A stretch of DNA of 64,000 nt from Gracilaria vermiculophylla (GCA_019155205.2 JAHNZQ020000308.1:3768012-3832011); one strand, 5' to 3'. Counted from the first letter of the stretch, positions 10,296 to 20,979 are shown. Numbers and translations: made by a program. The notes: generated by a model from the letters alone, not told the origin.

Positions 10296-11246
10296 ATGTC
10301 AGATTCGCCTAACTTTCTGTACGACTCAAACCCTTCCGATGAAGAACGCACGCAGTCCACGGCTGCCGAGCAATCCGGCGCCAATAACGACGACTGCGTC
10401 GAGCTTGCTCCGGGTGACTACACCGGGAAGCTCCCGGTGGATATCATGAACATGCCAGTGGTGCCCTGCCCGCTCATCAAGCTCGGCAACCGCGTCATCA
10501 TCTGCGGAAGATATTCGGATGACCAACCATGTGTCAAGGCAGCAAACAATCTCGGCGTCATCATGCTTTCTAAAACTTTCTCCGGCCATCTACCTCCGCA
10601 TACGACGTGCAGCGAGGATCGCTTCCTTGCGGACTGGAAAGCCTTTCATCACGAAATTTACGGACTTGTGCCCAAGCTGCCCACCGTCTCGGGCGCGAAA
10701 CTGGACCTGTTTCTGTTCGCGCAGCAGATTCTGTTGCTAGGAGGCATTGACACCGTAGTCGAAAAACGAGGCTTTGTGGTGCTTGCTAAACAGCTGCGGC
10801 TTTCAAAACCTTGCACCAGCGCTGCTACCGTGCTCCGTCGCGCACACCAGTCGCTAATGCATCAGTACGAAGAAAGACTGTTGCAAATAGTGAGCACACC
10901 TGTCGCGCACCCCCACGCGCTAGTGGCACTAAAAGAAACGGTCGCTTGCAACAATGAGGAAGTACAAGTTCAGAGCCCGCGTAGGAAAGTGAGACGGTTG
11001 GATGCGCCACATCCTTACACAACATCTCTACAAAGGGCGCACAACTTGGAATGCGACACAAGAATACCCGACAGCGAACCGCCGTTTTTACCTCCTATTC
11101 TACGAGAGGGCTTTGAAACAATACCGAGGCTTCCCCCCTTCAAAATGCTGACTTCGGGGTTGGCGCTGCGTTCTGGCACGGCGACGAAACGGAAACAAGG
11201 AGCAACGTCTTATCTGATCCCGAAACAATTCGACGACGCGAGCTGA
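10296..11246 (+). CDS. ARID/BRIGHT DNA-binding protein (316 aa)
   Basis: Residues about 109-199 form an ARID domain: FLADWKAFHHEIYG, PTVSGAKLDLFLFAQQIL, LGGIDTVVEKRGFVVLAKQL and a final LRRAHQSLMHQYEERLL helix. ARID proteins bind DNA, often within SWI/SNF-type remodelling complexes. The N-terminal 60 residues are acidic and Ser/Asn-rich. The C-terminus has an Arg-Lys patch (SPRRKVRRL), a possible nuclear signal. The start chosen is the first ATG in frame after a likely intron; an upstream coding exon cannot be excluded. A fuller identification (for example a remodeller subunit) is not possible from this sequence. Confidence 0.82.
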   Translation: MSDSPNFLYDSNPSDEERTQSTAAEQSGANNDDCVELAPGDYTGKLPVDIMNMPVVPCPLIKLGNRVIICGRYSDDQPCVKAANNLGVIMLSKTFSGHLPPHTTCSEDRFLADWKAFHHEIYGLVPKLPTVSGAKLDLFLFAQQILLLGGIDTVVEKRGFVVLAKQLRLSKPCTSAATVLRRAHQSLMHQYEERLLQIVSTPVAHPHALVALKETVACNNEEVQVQSPRRKVRRLDAPHPYTTSLQRAHNLECDTRIPDSEPPFLPPILREGFETIPRLPPFKMLTSGLALRSGTATKRKQGATSYLIPKQFDDAS

Positions 11247-11270
11247 CTCGGAGTACTGTTACTGTGGGCA

Positions 11271-11310
11271 GTGAACTGATGTGTGTAAGAGTGAACTAGT
11301 GTGTGTAAGA
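11271..11310. repeat. Tandem 20-bp repeat, two copies
   Basis: GTGAACTGATGTGTGTAAGA (11271-11290) is followed directly by GTGAACTAGTGTGTGTAAGA (11291-11310), two differences. It lies just after the ARID stop codon. Confidence 0.85.
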
Positions 11311-11557
11311 GTCAGCGAACTGACTGTGATTTCAGGTTGAGAAGGGCATCATGGCGGTTTTTATGCTTTGCGAAGGCGGTTGTTAAGAGCTGCTCTGTAG
11401 TCCAGAAGGAAAGAGTTCTAACCCTCTGATCGAGAGAAGCAGTGGGGGGCGTGAAGAGTGTCGAGCGCGAGAGTGGCACAGGTGAAGGTCTCAGAAGCGC
11501 GAGCGTTAGAAGATGCCCGAGAAGGGATATGTTCACTGAGTGAGCCGGGCAGCGGAT

Positions 11558-11632
11558 GTTTCGTTTCACTCCTCGTGAGGCATGTGCTGTTTCGTTTCAG
11601 GGCTCGTGAGGCATGTGCTATTTCATTTCACT
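11558..11632. repeat. Tandem 31-bp repeat, about 2.4 copies
   Basis: The units at 11558-11588 and 11589-11619 share GTTTCGTTTCA at the start and CTCGTGAGGCATGTGCT at the end, and a partial third copy (ATTTCATTTCACT) ends at 11632. It lies in non-coding DNA between convergent genes. Confidence 0.85.
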
Positions 11633-12006
11633 GTAAACGTGGTTCTTGACGTTACGTCATGCACCCGCGGGACTGCACTTGCTCGTTGTTGGCGCCATTA
11701 CAGTGGGAAGAGGCTCAACCAAATAAGAGAAAGAAACGTATTTTCACAAACTTTTGAGCTCCTTCTTGAACTAATCGTGACAGAAGAGTGTTTGACTCCG
11801 CAGTCGCACGTTTTCCCCGATCGAGCCCAGGTGCCATGCGCGATGGAGGCTGTACCCTGGATGATCCCATTGTCCAGACGTAACCGTCTTACCTCAAATG
11901 CGTCGAAAAGCTAATATGACTTCGAACTTAACAAGTAAAACCAACCTCATTTCCGTTTTCCTGCAGTAGTCTAACCGTTCGATTCGTCATGTAAAACCTG
12001 GGTATC

Positions 12007-12387
12007 TTAGCTCTTCGTGTACCTGATCTTGGCTTCTAAATCAGGAAATAAACGTCGTAATAAAGTAAGTGAAACACCGTAGCGTCCCAAATGGTACTGT
12101 TTTCGCATAAAATTTAATATGTCGCGCGTACGAAGCTCATGTCCACAAACGGCGTCAGCGCCCACAGAGCCTGAATCAATCTACACAATTCGGCCATACT
12201 TTACCTCAAGCATTCCGAGCTTTGGGATCAACAAAGGGTGATCCCTTGACTTCATTTCCGATTTCATCGCTCGCTGCAACCTTAGAATCAACTCATGTTC
12301 AGCAATATAGTTCAAAGCGTGCTTGTGAGCAGCGCGAGAAGCAGCAATCTCGCGCCTCTGCTTGCGAGTCTCAGATAAATGCTTCAT
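12007..12387 (-). CDS. Unknown spliced protein, at least two exons (103 aa)
   Basis: Exon 1 runs 12387 to 12205 and exon 2 runs 12135 to 12007. The intron (12204-12136, 69 nt) has donor GAG|GTAAAG, branch GCTGACGC and acceptor ATGAG. The phase-0 join is followed by 42 open codons to TAA. Exon 1 encodes a charged amphipathic helix (KQRREIAASRAAHKHAL and LILRLQRAMKSEMK). Exon 2 is basic and helical (ILNFMRKQYHLGRYG, LLRRLFPDLEAKIRY). The start at 12387 is the first ATG after an in-frame stop, but an upstream exon (for example around 12500-12590) may join instead. I do not recognise the family. It converges on the repeat-bearing region after the ARID gene. Confidence 0.5.
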
Positions 12388-13586
12388 ATGCGTATATCAG
12401 TGCAGAGCAAGCTCAATGAGATGGCGAAGCTCTGCAGCAATTGCAAAACAAAAACTGCCTTGAGTGCTTGCTTTTGAAGCGTTCAGTACCGACTCCGCGG
12501 CCAAATGACGCCCGTTTGACTTGTTAACTGTCTTGTTTTGGCGGAAATTTGGAAATCTTGGGTTTGATTTCCATTTGACGACCCGCTTTAACTCAAGCAC
12601 TCATATGATTCCTACAAAGCGGTCTTCATTGAAAGCTGCATGTTTCTACTCTCTTGTCACTTAGATATGAAGGGAATGGGTCAAACGTTTTGACGAGAGA
12701 GGGAATAGCTCGCTGCTCGTTTTTCCTGGAATCATGTTCTGGAAGAAAAACGAGCCTGCGTTGTATGAAACGGCCCTAAATATCATTATTATACAATGTA
12801 ATTTACGATGGCCTTGGTGCATGTGATTTAAAGTAGCCCTGCATCTATCACAGTTTTGTCTTGCCATGAAACTTCGAGCCATGCAGAAACAAATTTATTT
12901 TCAGCTTCAGACGCAGCACTGAAAGCGCTGTCATCGCAGTCAGGCGGCGACCGCATCCAACTTCTGCGCCTGGACGCCTGATGTCTTGCGCGCTGCTCTC
13001 GCAGCTCCAGTGGTTCAGTCGTCTTGTCTTTCCCACACCCCTCCCAGGTTATCGCTTGCGCTTGCATCTGGAGCACGGTCGCCAAGGAGGGCCGGACGTG
13101 GGCTTGGAGGAGCTCCATGCCCTCATTTCAGCTACAGCAATGCAAAGCCTTCCACGCCAGAGCATGTAACATGTTACTGATTAAAATAATTGCCAAAAGA
13201 TCTGAAGTAGTATCGGCACTCTGCCTCGGGCGAGCATTCGTCATTGTCATGCATATATATTATGCTCGTAGTGCTTTTATTATGCACTCTGGGCAAGTTG
13301 AGTAACCATAAAATACTGTAGCACGTTTGATTGCATCTTGTCGCTCAACTTTCCTTGCAGCAAGTGTTTCTCCTTCTGCATACCTCGGTTTGAATATCAA
13401 CTTGGCCAATTGAAAGCTTCCTATGATTTCTTTCGCTTTTTGCATTTAGAGGGGGGGGTTCACCTGAAGGATGGTGCACCGAGGGCAAACTTATGCCGCC
13501 GTTAGAGTAGTAAGTATTAATATCAATATTCGTACAGTATCGCGTCACCCTCTTCATTGCTCGACTCTGCCTTATCTAGAGAAAGT
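12388..13586. other. Mostly unassigned; possible upstream exons of the 12007 gene
   Basis: Minus-strand frames at 12397-12600 and 12828-13118 (the latter from a true ATG, Arg-rich, 96 aa) could be exons or a separate small gene. A G run lies at 13450-13457. Nothing is recognised by motif. Confidence 0.35.
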
Positions 13587-14471
13587 ATGAAACCTATGTC
13601 CTCTGCTGCACGGTATGTGTGCTTAGGCGCTTTGATCGCTACGACCTTCATCAGCATCGGTGCGATGCTCTCGGCATTTTATGGCCCTTCTTCGCCTTCA
13701 CGTCCAGCTCACTCCGCAACAACCTCTGCGGAAACGACACAGCTTGCAGCCGTGCCTGGCCCGCCTGCGCAGTTTGTTGCCGCTGTAACGCCGTCGGCGG
13801 AACGACTTCCGCCATCTGAGGAACAACGTCTGTACAAGAGAAAAGCGCTCGTCAACTACGGCGAGATTTGGATGAGTCCGCTTGAAGTCAACCTCATACT
13901 CCGTAATTTGGATGGCAAGAAAGTATACATCGAATACGGAAGCGGTGGTAGCACTTTTAATTTCCCTCAGTTTGTTCAACATGCCGTTTCTGTTGAACAC
14001 GATCGTGCGTGGTGTCGGAAAGTCAAAGAAAAGCTTGCCACCAAACCGAACCTATCGCATATTGATTACCGATGTTTCTACGTCGACAAAGGGTTCAGAG
14101 ATTTCAATATTGGCGGGAGAACGGAGGGAACTTATCCTATGTTTCGTGAGTATGTTGATCAGATTGATTCCGCTGGCTATGATTTGTATGACTTTGTTCT
14201 CATTGACGGTCGAGCACGAGTTGATTGTTCTATCAAGGTTCTCAGTTACATTTCTCAGAACACACCGGTGTTTATTCATGATAGTGTTCGTTTCTTCGAG
14301 ACCAAAGAGTATTCTCCAGCTCTCAAGTATTACGATATGCTTGATTCCATTGGTGGAGATAATCGGCAGGGTATTGTTTTGCTTCGAAGAAAGAAAGAAT
14401 ACTCAAATCTTCAAGGTGATCATGCAGCTGTTCAAGCTATTCTGAATGAAAAGTATAATATCTCTTCTTAA
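13587..14471 (+). CDS. Type II membrane protein, class I methyltransferase-like (294 aa)
   Basis: The start is the ATG at 13587; the frame extends upstream only from TTG. Residues about 9-31 are a single hydrophobic anchor (YVCLGALIATTFISIGAML), followed by a Ser/Thr/Pro/Ala stem, the layout of Golgi enzymes. The globular domain has VYIEYGSGGST at the position of SAM-binding motif I, then AVSVEHD with the acidic end of strand 2, and YDFVLIDGRARVDC as a motif resembling the DxxR-type active strand. The Rossmann methyltransferase reading is by motif only and the substrate is unknown; a wall glycan is a reasonable inference. The gene lacks introns. Confidence 0.62.
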   Translation: MKPMSSAARYVCLGALIATTFISIGAMLSAFYGPSSPSRPAHSATTSAETTQLAAVPGPPAQFVAAVTPSAERLPPSEEQRLYKRKALVNYGEIWMSPLEVNLILRNLDGKKVYIEYGSGGSTFNFPQFVQHAVSVEHDRAWCRKVKEKLATKPNLSHIDYRCFYVDKGFRDFNIGGRTEGTYPMFREYVDQIDSAGYDLYDFVLIDGRARVDCSIKVLSYISQNTPVFIHDSVRFFETKEYSPALKYYDMLDSIGGDNRQGIVLLRRKKEYSNLQGDHAAVQAILNEKYNISS

Positions 14472-15115
14472 AGCATCGCATCAACTTGATTTGACAGTTC
14501 CCACTTCGTCTTCGACAATATCTCATATTCTTAGTCGGCTTCAGCAGGTCTCTATGCCTGGAATCCTTAGTGCTTTCAGTGGTCTCTATCGCACATGTGT
14601 CTCATTTGTCAAACTATGTGTACAAACGTGTTGCTACTTGCAAACTCAAAGTGCGGTTGCCCAGTTTCTCGGCGAAGTTTATCATGATTACAAAGTGCAG
14701 TCAGAATCCTTGCTCTTCGCCAGATTCCCCAGGGCTCGTCAAGAGACGCGACATGTTTTCAGCGTTACGAAGAATAACGCAGCCCCGAGGAGACTAATTG
14801 AAAGTGAAAGTACAAGGATACAATTTCAGGATTGATTTCATTAGTGTGATAGGAGTTATGTTGAAATCGAGTTCCAATATTGGGCTGTCAGCTGGGAGAA
14901 AACTCCTCTAGTGCGACCGACGGCGCACGAGTTGGCGTTTGCCGCCACAAGATGCTTAGACAGGATTTATTCCAGTTTCCCGGTCAATGTTGATCCACAA
15001 AGGCGATGGGAATAATCGCGGCTGTGTTGTCAGCGGGAGCGAGTTGATGCGGTAATGACACATCACTAAATAAAAAATTGTACACTCCCGGGGTGATTAC
15101 TTTCTGATCTACTCA
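14472..15115. other. Intergenic between convergent genes
   Basis: A frame at 14446-14835 overlaps the end of the preceding gene and has no recognisable feature, so it is probably 3-prime untranslated sequence. Nothing else seen. Confidence 0.5.
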
Positions 15116-15799
15116 TTACTTTATGTACGTTTCGAGGTTTTTTGCTTTGTACATGGCTACAATCCCGTTTAGTTGAGGGTCAAATACTTCAAGGAACTCC
15201 TTCATCGGTGCGTCAACAATCGATATGTCCTGTGCCCCACCGGCGAGGTTCTTGTAGAACGATTCGCGGGTCGGTGCGAATCTCAAGCCCGTGTCGAACA
15301 CCCCACGGGTGACGAAGTTGTGGCAATAGCGCAATGTCTCCGAGTACGACTTTCGACTTGCACTCGACAGCGAGATAGACGAGTCTTGAACGAGATAACG
15401 CAACAAACCAATCACAAACTGCATCGTGCGCTTCATCCACAACAAACCTACGGTAGCGGTCTCGGAGCCTTCACCGCTTTCTTTCACAATCAACTTTTTC
15501 AGCTTCGGATCCGCACACTCCGCATCGACAACACTTTCAATGGTAGAGCACTTCGTGTTCTCTGCACCTGCACGTAATTTATCAATGTTACCTTGTACGT
15601 CCTTCTTGACAAAGTCTGAGAAAAAGGGGTTTGCAAACGCGTCAAAAATGCGGAGGAACATGGTCATGGCTTCCACAAATTTACTCACATTCATATTTTT
15701 GAAGTCCCCATTAGGAGCGCTAGCAGCTGATGTTTTGAAGGCTTCCACAATCTGCAGGAAAAATCCAAAATCGCGTTGAGGAGCTGTTGACGAAGACAT
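15116..15799 (-). CDS. Glycolipid transfer protein (GLTP) family, 227 aa
   Basis: Carries single sphingolipids or ceramide-phosphate between membranes in the cytosol. The all-helical GLTP fold is recognisable: IFDAFANPFFSDFVKKDVQ then GNIDKLRAG (the headgroup-binding Asp/Asn/Lys signature), LLWMKRTMQFVIGLL with the ligand Trp, and LRYCHNFVTRGVF with the conserved His. Length is normal for the family. The start is the ATG at 15799; the upstream GTG extension is rejected. A 5-prime leader intron is possible because TTTTCAG precedes the start by about 70 nt. Headgroup preference cannot be read from sequence alone. Confidence 0.85.
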   Translation of the reverse strand: MSSSTAPQRDFGFFLQIVEAFKTSAASAPNGDFKNMNVSKFVEAMTMFLRIFDAFANPFFSDFVKKDVQGNIDKLRAGAENTKCSTIESVVDAECADPKLKKLIVKESGEGSETATVGLLWMKRTMQFVIGLLRYLVQDSSISLSSASRKSYSETLRYCHNFVTRGVFDTGLRFAPTRESFYKNLAGGAQDISIVDAPMKEFLEVFDPQLNGIVAMYKAKNLETYIK

Positions 15800-17070
15800 G
15801 ATGGGCGCAACGACCACGAAATGATCAACGTAATCGCAAATCCGTGCGTTCGATTATCAAAATCCTGAAAACTCGTTGAACTCTCTATGAGAAAGTAGAT
15901 GTTTTTTCGCAAGTGTTGCGGAGAGAACCGCCCTTCGTAACGTTTGGGCTAAACATCGGCTTCAGTGCAGCAGTTCTCGGCCTGTTACGGAGAAGCCATT
16001 GAAGTACACCCCAAGCCACTGCTGTATTATGTACGTGTAACAAAATGAATGATGTGATTGGAAGAGCAGTGTCAGCAGCAAGATATTACGAAAATTCCCG
16101 GGAAAAGTATTAAATAATCAAAATTGACTTCGAAACTATCTGTCGTGTAGCATAAATTACTTCATGTCACTGTCGCTTTTACCTTCACACGTACGGGTGT
16201 ACCAACCTAAAATTCTTACCTGCATCTATTACCTCCGACAAAGCTAGCTCCACTGATCATTCTTAATCTCATCAAGCTATACGATTTCTAAGCCATTTCT
16301 ATCAAGGAAGAATTAAAAATGCCACATGTATAGATTGGCTGAAAAACTCAATCGGCTTGGTTTAGATTTTCAGGGTGCCCACGAGTCGAAGCTTTCAGAA
16401 GTTTTGAGAGTCGTAGCGAGGTGACTATGATTTCAGGATGGATACGTATCACAAGATGCGTAAAGCGAGTGTTTGAATTTCACCACGCATTTTCAATTTA
16501 CGCGTCATATGCTGAGGTCGTATAAGCAGTTAAGCACGGACGTGAAATCAGTGGTCGTCGTGGGTGCGGTTGATTATTCCTCACAAGTTGCGACGCCGAG
16601 AGGTTACAAGCAATTTCATCAACCCAGTGTTCCCATTTCAGAACCATTATTTGCTTCTGACTTATGGTCATTGTACAGTAACTGAGGCAAAACGTCATCG
16701 AGCTCCTTTGCGAAGCAGCACAACAGGTGAAATCTGTCATGCGAATTTGTGCTCTGCACACGGCACGTCTTTCAACACAATGCTATGGGAGTCGTGGCTT
16801 TATTGCTGTGATGCAAGATCGAGAACTCATTTCCTGGATGTATACTAGCCACCCTCATGTGAACCAATGAAAGTATTTTGTTTCCCAATGGGAGAGAGCA
16901 CGAACGAAAGCATTGAGCCGCGTAGCGCTTCTGGGTTTGACACGAAAATCATTGCCAACTTTTGTTCTTAGGGCGAAATGAAAACCATCGATTTCCCACA
17001 TGTCGTCGATCAACGCGAGGCACCATCGATGGTTAGTACTCGAGACTTTTAGTTTCTTGTTGAACTTAAT
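15800..17070. other. Divergent promoter region, no gene recognised
   Basis: This separates GLTP (minus) from the membrane-protein gene (plus). A minus-strand GTAAG donor at about 16219 could belong to a leader exon of GLTP. Frames at 16473-16848 lack motifs. Confidence 0.45.
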
Positions 17071-18579
17071 ATGAGTGCAAACCTCTCGTTCCCTACTGCT
17101 CTTCTTCTCACGGATGCACCCGAGCCTCCTTGGGGATTTATAAACATCACTGGTGAAAATCCAGGAAAATATGTTTTCGGGTCGAACACCTTCAAACCTG
17201 ATCTACAACTACTGAAAGCCAAATGGTATGAGAGAAAAATATATCCCGAGCGATGGGATGAAGTGATACTTGGATACGTCTCAGTTTTATTGATCACGAT
17301 CTTTACCGAGATTGTGATATCCTTTCTCAAATCAGTACTTCCATACATATGTTCATGCGTGAATCCAAAACAAACGAACAAGACATACTACTGGAGAGAA
17401 GTTGCCGATGGCGTACATACGTTGCTGAGCTATCGTTTTCTTAACTTGTGGAAACGATATAGGTCTGAACAAAAGTTTCGATCCGGGAAAGTTGTTATGA
17501 CTATAATTGCTCTTGGTATTTTCTTTCTAGATGGCTATATAATAATCCTTACTCAACCAAATCAGTACCGGAGCGATCAATATGATTATAACTTGATAGG
17601 AAGTCATCCCATTGGCACCGACATTGGCTTGGGAAAGTTCTTGCGCAGGAATGCAAGAGAGCGTCCATGTGTAACACCTGTGTTCTATAACTCCAATCCC
17701 ACTCGAAATTTCTCCCTCAGCACATGCCATACTCTCAATATCAGAGAAGCTCATTACGAAGTCAATGATACGGTGGACTCTGTGAGAATAGGATCATGGT
17801 TTCATGAGGGCGGTAGCGATCACCTTATAACGTTTGGTAATGCCAGCATTGAAGTTAAAGCGCGTGCGCTTATTTACGGGGCAGAAGGTGGGACTTGGAG
17901 ACTTCTTTTTCCCGTTTTGCACAAGAATCACACTGCTATCACATATTACCTACATCAGCTGGTCTTTCAAAATATCTTACAATATGGTTGTGACGAGAAT
18001 TCAAATCCGAAAAGTTGTGAAGAACTGTTCGTTAGGCATCGAATTGAAGCAAAATTGGTGTCCAAAGAGATCAAACTCTGGATACCGGGAGAAAAGGGCA
18101 TTAAACGGAGGAGGCAAGTCCGAGGCTTAGAGACAACCTTGGTAGTGAGAATAGAACAGCCATGGTCAACTGTGTTTCGGAGCATTGGACCTTTGATGAC
18201 AACGGAGCTTATTGAAGAAGTTGCAGGCCCAGGTTCTTATGCCCACATAGCCACTGAGGAAGAAAGAAATGGAATCCCAGGGCTCATATATCTAGAACGA
18301 AGAAATGTCAGTGTTATTTTGCTGCTTCTGTGCTTTCCTTCCGCTGTAGTGCTTCTGTCATGCATTAAAATTGGCTGGAGAAAAGCCGAGCACTCCCAAG
18401 GTTCCGGAAAAAGTGACCTTGAGGTGTTCTCTAGCGGAGATATGACGCCCATGACCTCATCTAAAAATGTTGATGATAAGAAAGATGTGACAAGTGCAAA
18501 TTCTCCCGAACTTCAATCTGTGGTGTGCTCTCAAGATAGCAACTCTCATGGAACAAGATCGGATTCGTCAGAGAATTGA
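17071..18579 (+). CDS. Three-span membrane protein of an unrecognised family, copy A (502 aa)
   Basis: The start is the ATG at 17071. A short N-terminal segment carries an N-glycosylation sequon (NIT). TM1 is about residues 68-90 (ILGYVSVLLITIFTEIVISF), TM2 about 138-160 (VVMTIIALGIFFLDGYIIIL), then a domain of about 260 residues with four Cys shared with copy B and several sequons, TM3 about 412-432, and a Ser/Asp-rich tail. The sequons suggest that the N-terminus and large domain face outside or the lumen. Shared blocks with the gene at 23846 include GSHPIG, LGKFLRRNA, ERPCVTPVF, IGSWFH, GGSDH, SIGPLMT and ELIEEV. No known domain is recognised; a receptor or channel role is unproven. Confidence 0.85.
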   Translation: MSANLSFPTALLLTDAPEPPWGFINITGENPGKYVFGSNTFKPDLQLLKAKWYERKIYPERWDEVILGYVSVLLITIFTEIVISFLKSVLPYICSCVNPKQTNKTYYWREVADGVHTLLSYRFLNLWKRYRSEQKFRSGKVVMTIIALGIFFLDGYIIILTQPNQYRSDQYDYNLIGSHPIGTDIGLGKFLRRNARERPCVTPVFYNSNPTRNFSLSTCHTLNIREAHYEVNDTVDSVRIGSWFHEGGSDHLITFGNASIEVKARALIYGAEGGTWRLLFPVLHKNHTAITYYLHQLVFQNILQYGCDENSNPKSCEELFVRHRIEAKLVSKEIKLWIPGEKGIKRRRQVRGLETTLVVRIEQPWSTVFRSIGPLMTTELIEEVAGPGSYAHIATEEERNGIPGLIYLERRNVSVILLLLCFPSAVVLLSCIKIGWRKAEHSQGSGKSDLEVFSSGDMTPMTSSKNVDDKKDVTSANSPELQSVVCSQDSNSHGTRSDSSEN

Positions 18580-18609
18580 TCGAGCGAATAACACACAGAC
18601 GGTAGTGAT

Positions 18610-19044
18610 ATGAAGCCATTTGGAGAGTTCCACCATGTTCAATTCGAAAAGTTTGGCCGTCACTTGTTTCGCGAAGGTAAGAGTCAATGTATACTACAGG
18701 ACTTGGGAGAGTTGCTTTATTGGAAATGAATTACCTGAGTCATCTTGTTGCAAACGAATAATCCTCAATGTATGGCAGTATCTTACCCATGGTTAATTTC
18801 TGAAGTTGCTTCTCGTCGTATTTTTCAAAAAAAGTGAAAGCGGTACTTTAACTGGGGCAGAGATCAGAAGCATGAAATCGATATATGGGCCCGAAAAGGA
18901 TCATGGATTTCACAAATGGAAACCAGAACGAGGTAAGGGTCGGACGTAGAGGACTCAGTAGTGTATATAATTCAAAAGTTCTCTTGCTGACTCTCACATG
19001 CAGAGTGCTGTCGACCGTTCAAAAGCACAGTTTTCGTAAAGTAA
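18610..19044 (+). CDS. Candidate three-exon small protein (59 aa), unrecognised
   Basis: Proposed exons are 18610-18676, 18861-18932 and 19004-19044, with introns of 184 and 71 nt. Both donors are GTAAG, and the second intron ends with a TGCTGACTC branch and ATGCAG acceptor. Both joins are phase 1 and keep the frame, giving 180 nt in total. The product is rich in His, Lys and Phe (GEFHHVQFEKFGRHLFRE) and ends with a CC pair. The two canonical introns are the support; the short exons limit confidence. It lies 31 nt after the stop of copy A and could instead be spliced 3-prime sequence of that transcript. Confidence 0.35.
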
Positions 19045-19266
19045 AATCCCAGTTGTCAAGAAGCCTCGATCATTAACTAGCTAGCGTCGGTATCTAAAGT
19101 ATCCAGATTTACCGGTGGTAGTTGTGCTCGGAATGGATGTTCAAATGAGTTCGGTCAAATCAAAATACGGGCACAAGCTTATTTCTAAAGGATGATCGAG
19201 AACAAACTCGTGATCAAATCGGGTCTAATAGATAGGTTTCTGCCCGCAGAGATAGATCTAACTCCC

Positions 19267-20256
19267 TTAGTTACAGATGGACTCTATCAGATACTTCACA
19301 GACCGTTTTATCCAAGTATCCCATCTATTGCAGGATCCATTTCCCAACCAACATCTCACGAAAACAAGTTTATAGACCGTAAACTTCGAACTCCGACCTG
19401 AAATACAGACCGTGTGCGTTTCATTTTTGGGCATATTCTCTGATACGAAGTAATGCGGATTGTGATCCACTGATGACAAAATGTTATTCACCTCGTCTTT
19501 CCCCTCATTCTGGTAGGCTTTTATATACTTCTTCGTTGTGTACCTGAATGCATGTGTCTTTCCTCTGTACAGACGGATGCCAGATGATAACTTTACCCAC
19601 ATGTCATTGTGATCAGTGGGGTGCGGAGCAGAAGTAATTCCGGTAAAATAGTAGTTTCCAGACTTCGGAACACGGAAAGAAAAACACATTTGACCGCTTC
19701 CAGGCCGGTCCGTCCCTGAAGGCTTATCTTTCTTCCATTCCAAACCATAACCGTTTCGTGTCCATGACCCCCGAGGGGGAATGTACTTCATGTCAATCAC
19801 GAGATGATTGCCTCTTCCATGCCATATACATTTATATGGATCATCGCGCGCTAGTGAAAACTGTGTTGCAATATCTGGAGAGGGAGAAGGAGAAGGTGTA
19901 GGTGTAGGTGTAGGAGAATGAAGTCGGCGTGAACGAAAGAAGGCTGCACACCAGTGTCTGATTGCCCAACTAGAGCATGCTTGATCCAATTGACTCGAGG
20001 GCCATGAACAATACTTGCATGCGGCATCACGGCAACTCAGCGGCTGTCGAGCCACGTAGAGATTTGGTTTGCAATGCAAAGTACACTTAGAGAGCTCTGC
20101 ACCGCAACTTTTATGCAGCGCCACACACTTCGCTGCCGCTTTGAATCTTGTACCATTTTCACATGCTAGAGCATTCGGAATCCAAAGAAACACAAGAAGG
20201 AAAAACAACATAGCCTTCATCGGTTTGACGATCATCGCTTTGTCTGTTTGCCTCAT
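19267..20256 (-). CDS. Secreted Cys-rich protein with beta-rich C-terminal domain (329 aa)
   Basis: The longest ATG frame starts at 20256; ATGs at 20235 and 20220 fit a signal peptide better (MLFFLLVFLWIPNALA). The mature N-terminal part has about 14 Cys in roughly 90 residues (CENGTRF, KSCGAELSKCTLHC, CKYCSW). A Pro-Thr/Pro-Ser linker encoded near 19876-19917 follows. The C-terminal domain of about 190 residues contains GNYYFTGITS, HNDMWVKLSSG and FTVYKLVFVRC, a pattern suggesting a jelly-roll or carbohydrate-binding fold, but I cannot name the family. It sits between the two convergent paralogues, and a surface or wall location is inferred. Confidence 0.75.
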   Translation of the reverse strand: MRQTDKAMIVKPMKAMLFFLLVFLWIPNALACENGTRFKAAAKCVALHKSCGAELSKCTLHCKPNLYVARQPLSCRDAACKYCSWPSSQLDQACSSWAIRHWCAAFFRSRRLHSPTPTPTPSPSPSPDIATQFSLARDDPYKCIWHGRGNHLVIDMKYIPPRGSWTRNGYGLEWKKDKPSGTDRPGSGQMCFSFRVPKSGNYYFTGITSAPHPTDHNDMWVKLSSGIRLYRGKTHAFRYTTKKYIKAYQNEGKDEVNNILSSVDHNPHYFVSENMPKNETHTVCISGRSSKFTVYKLVFVRCWLGNGSCNRWDTWIKRSVKYLIESICN

Positions 20257-20652
20257 GCTCCACCTCGTTTGCAGACAAGAGGTGTCGCATCCCGACGACC
20301 CTGGCAGCGCTGGCTTATGGCATGGATTGAGTTCAATAGCGACTGAGCAAGGTTTGTGATTTTCAGCGACGACCAAAGACCGTTACTGAGCAAACCAATA
20401 GAATTCCGCCTCTTCCAGCCTTCTCATCCGAGGCTTCCAGCGGAAAAAAACACCACGTTCCGCCCCATCATTCAAGAGCAATTGACCAGTGACCAGCAAC
20501 AAGAAAGGAAATTCAAGCCATTAGCTTGCAGCATGCTCGTTTCGGCTTCAAGCCATTTTACGTGTGGGTGTGATTGTTTGACTCGGGAAATTGACGTTAC
20601 GTACGGGCGATATCAGAAATGCTCATGGGTTGACCGTGAGCCGCGCAGCCCT

Positions 20653-20979
20653 TTATTCTAATGGTACATTACGATCCTCTCTCAATGTTTTCCATTTTTG
20701 TTCGCTTTTTTGAGTCAGCGAACAGCGCTGCGCGAGATGAGCCGTGCCCTTCCCTTTTTCATCGCAGAAACGATGCGTACTGTACTGTACCTGCCTTTTC
20801 GGCGATAGGCGTCCTTACCGCTGAGCGTAACGCTGCTGCACTTCAAGATCAAACCATGAGCGTAACCTCATCTTGGATGTAGCAAACTGGTTTACTGATA
20901 ATGGAAGTAAATGGCGAATTCGTAGATGCCTCTCACAATCGGAAACCACAGCATTCCTCCCGGGGTATTTATGCTTGCT
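20653..20979 (-). CDS. Candidate C-terminal exons of a small unknown gene
   Basis: A frame open from 20979 (after a TGA at 20982-20980) runs to a donor at 20819 (CAGCG|GTAAGG). The intron 20818-20705 (114 nt) ends GCTGACTCAAAAAAG, and the last exon 20704-20653 continues in phase to TAA. The basic, aromatic sequence (MRLRSWFDLEVQQRYA, then REQKWKTLREDR) looks like a real C-terminus. The only in-frame ATG, at 20871, would give 34 aa, so an upstream exon is likely or the model is wrong. Confidence 0.3.

Noticed and set aside
13882..14445. 187-aa plus frame inside the methyltransferase-like gene
   Set aside because: Shadow frame; the chosen frame has an anchor, a SAM-like motif and a true ATG.
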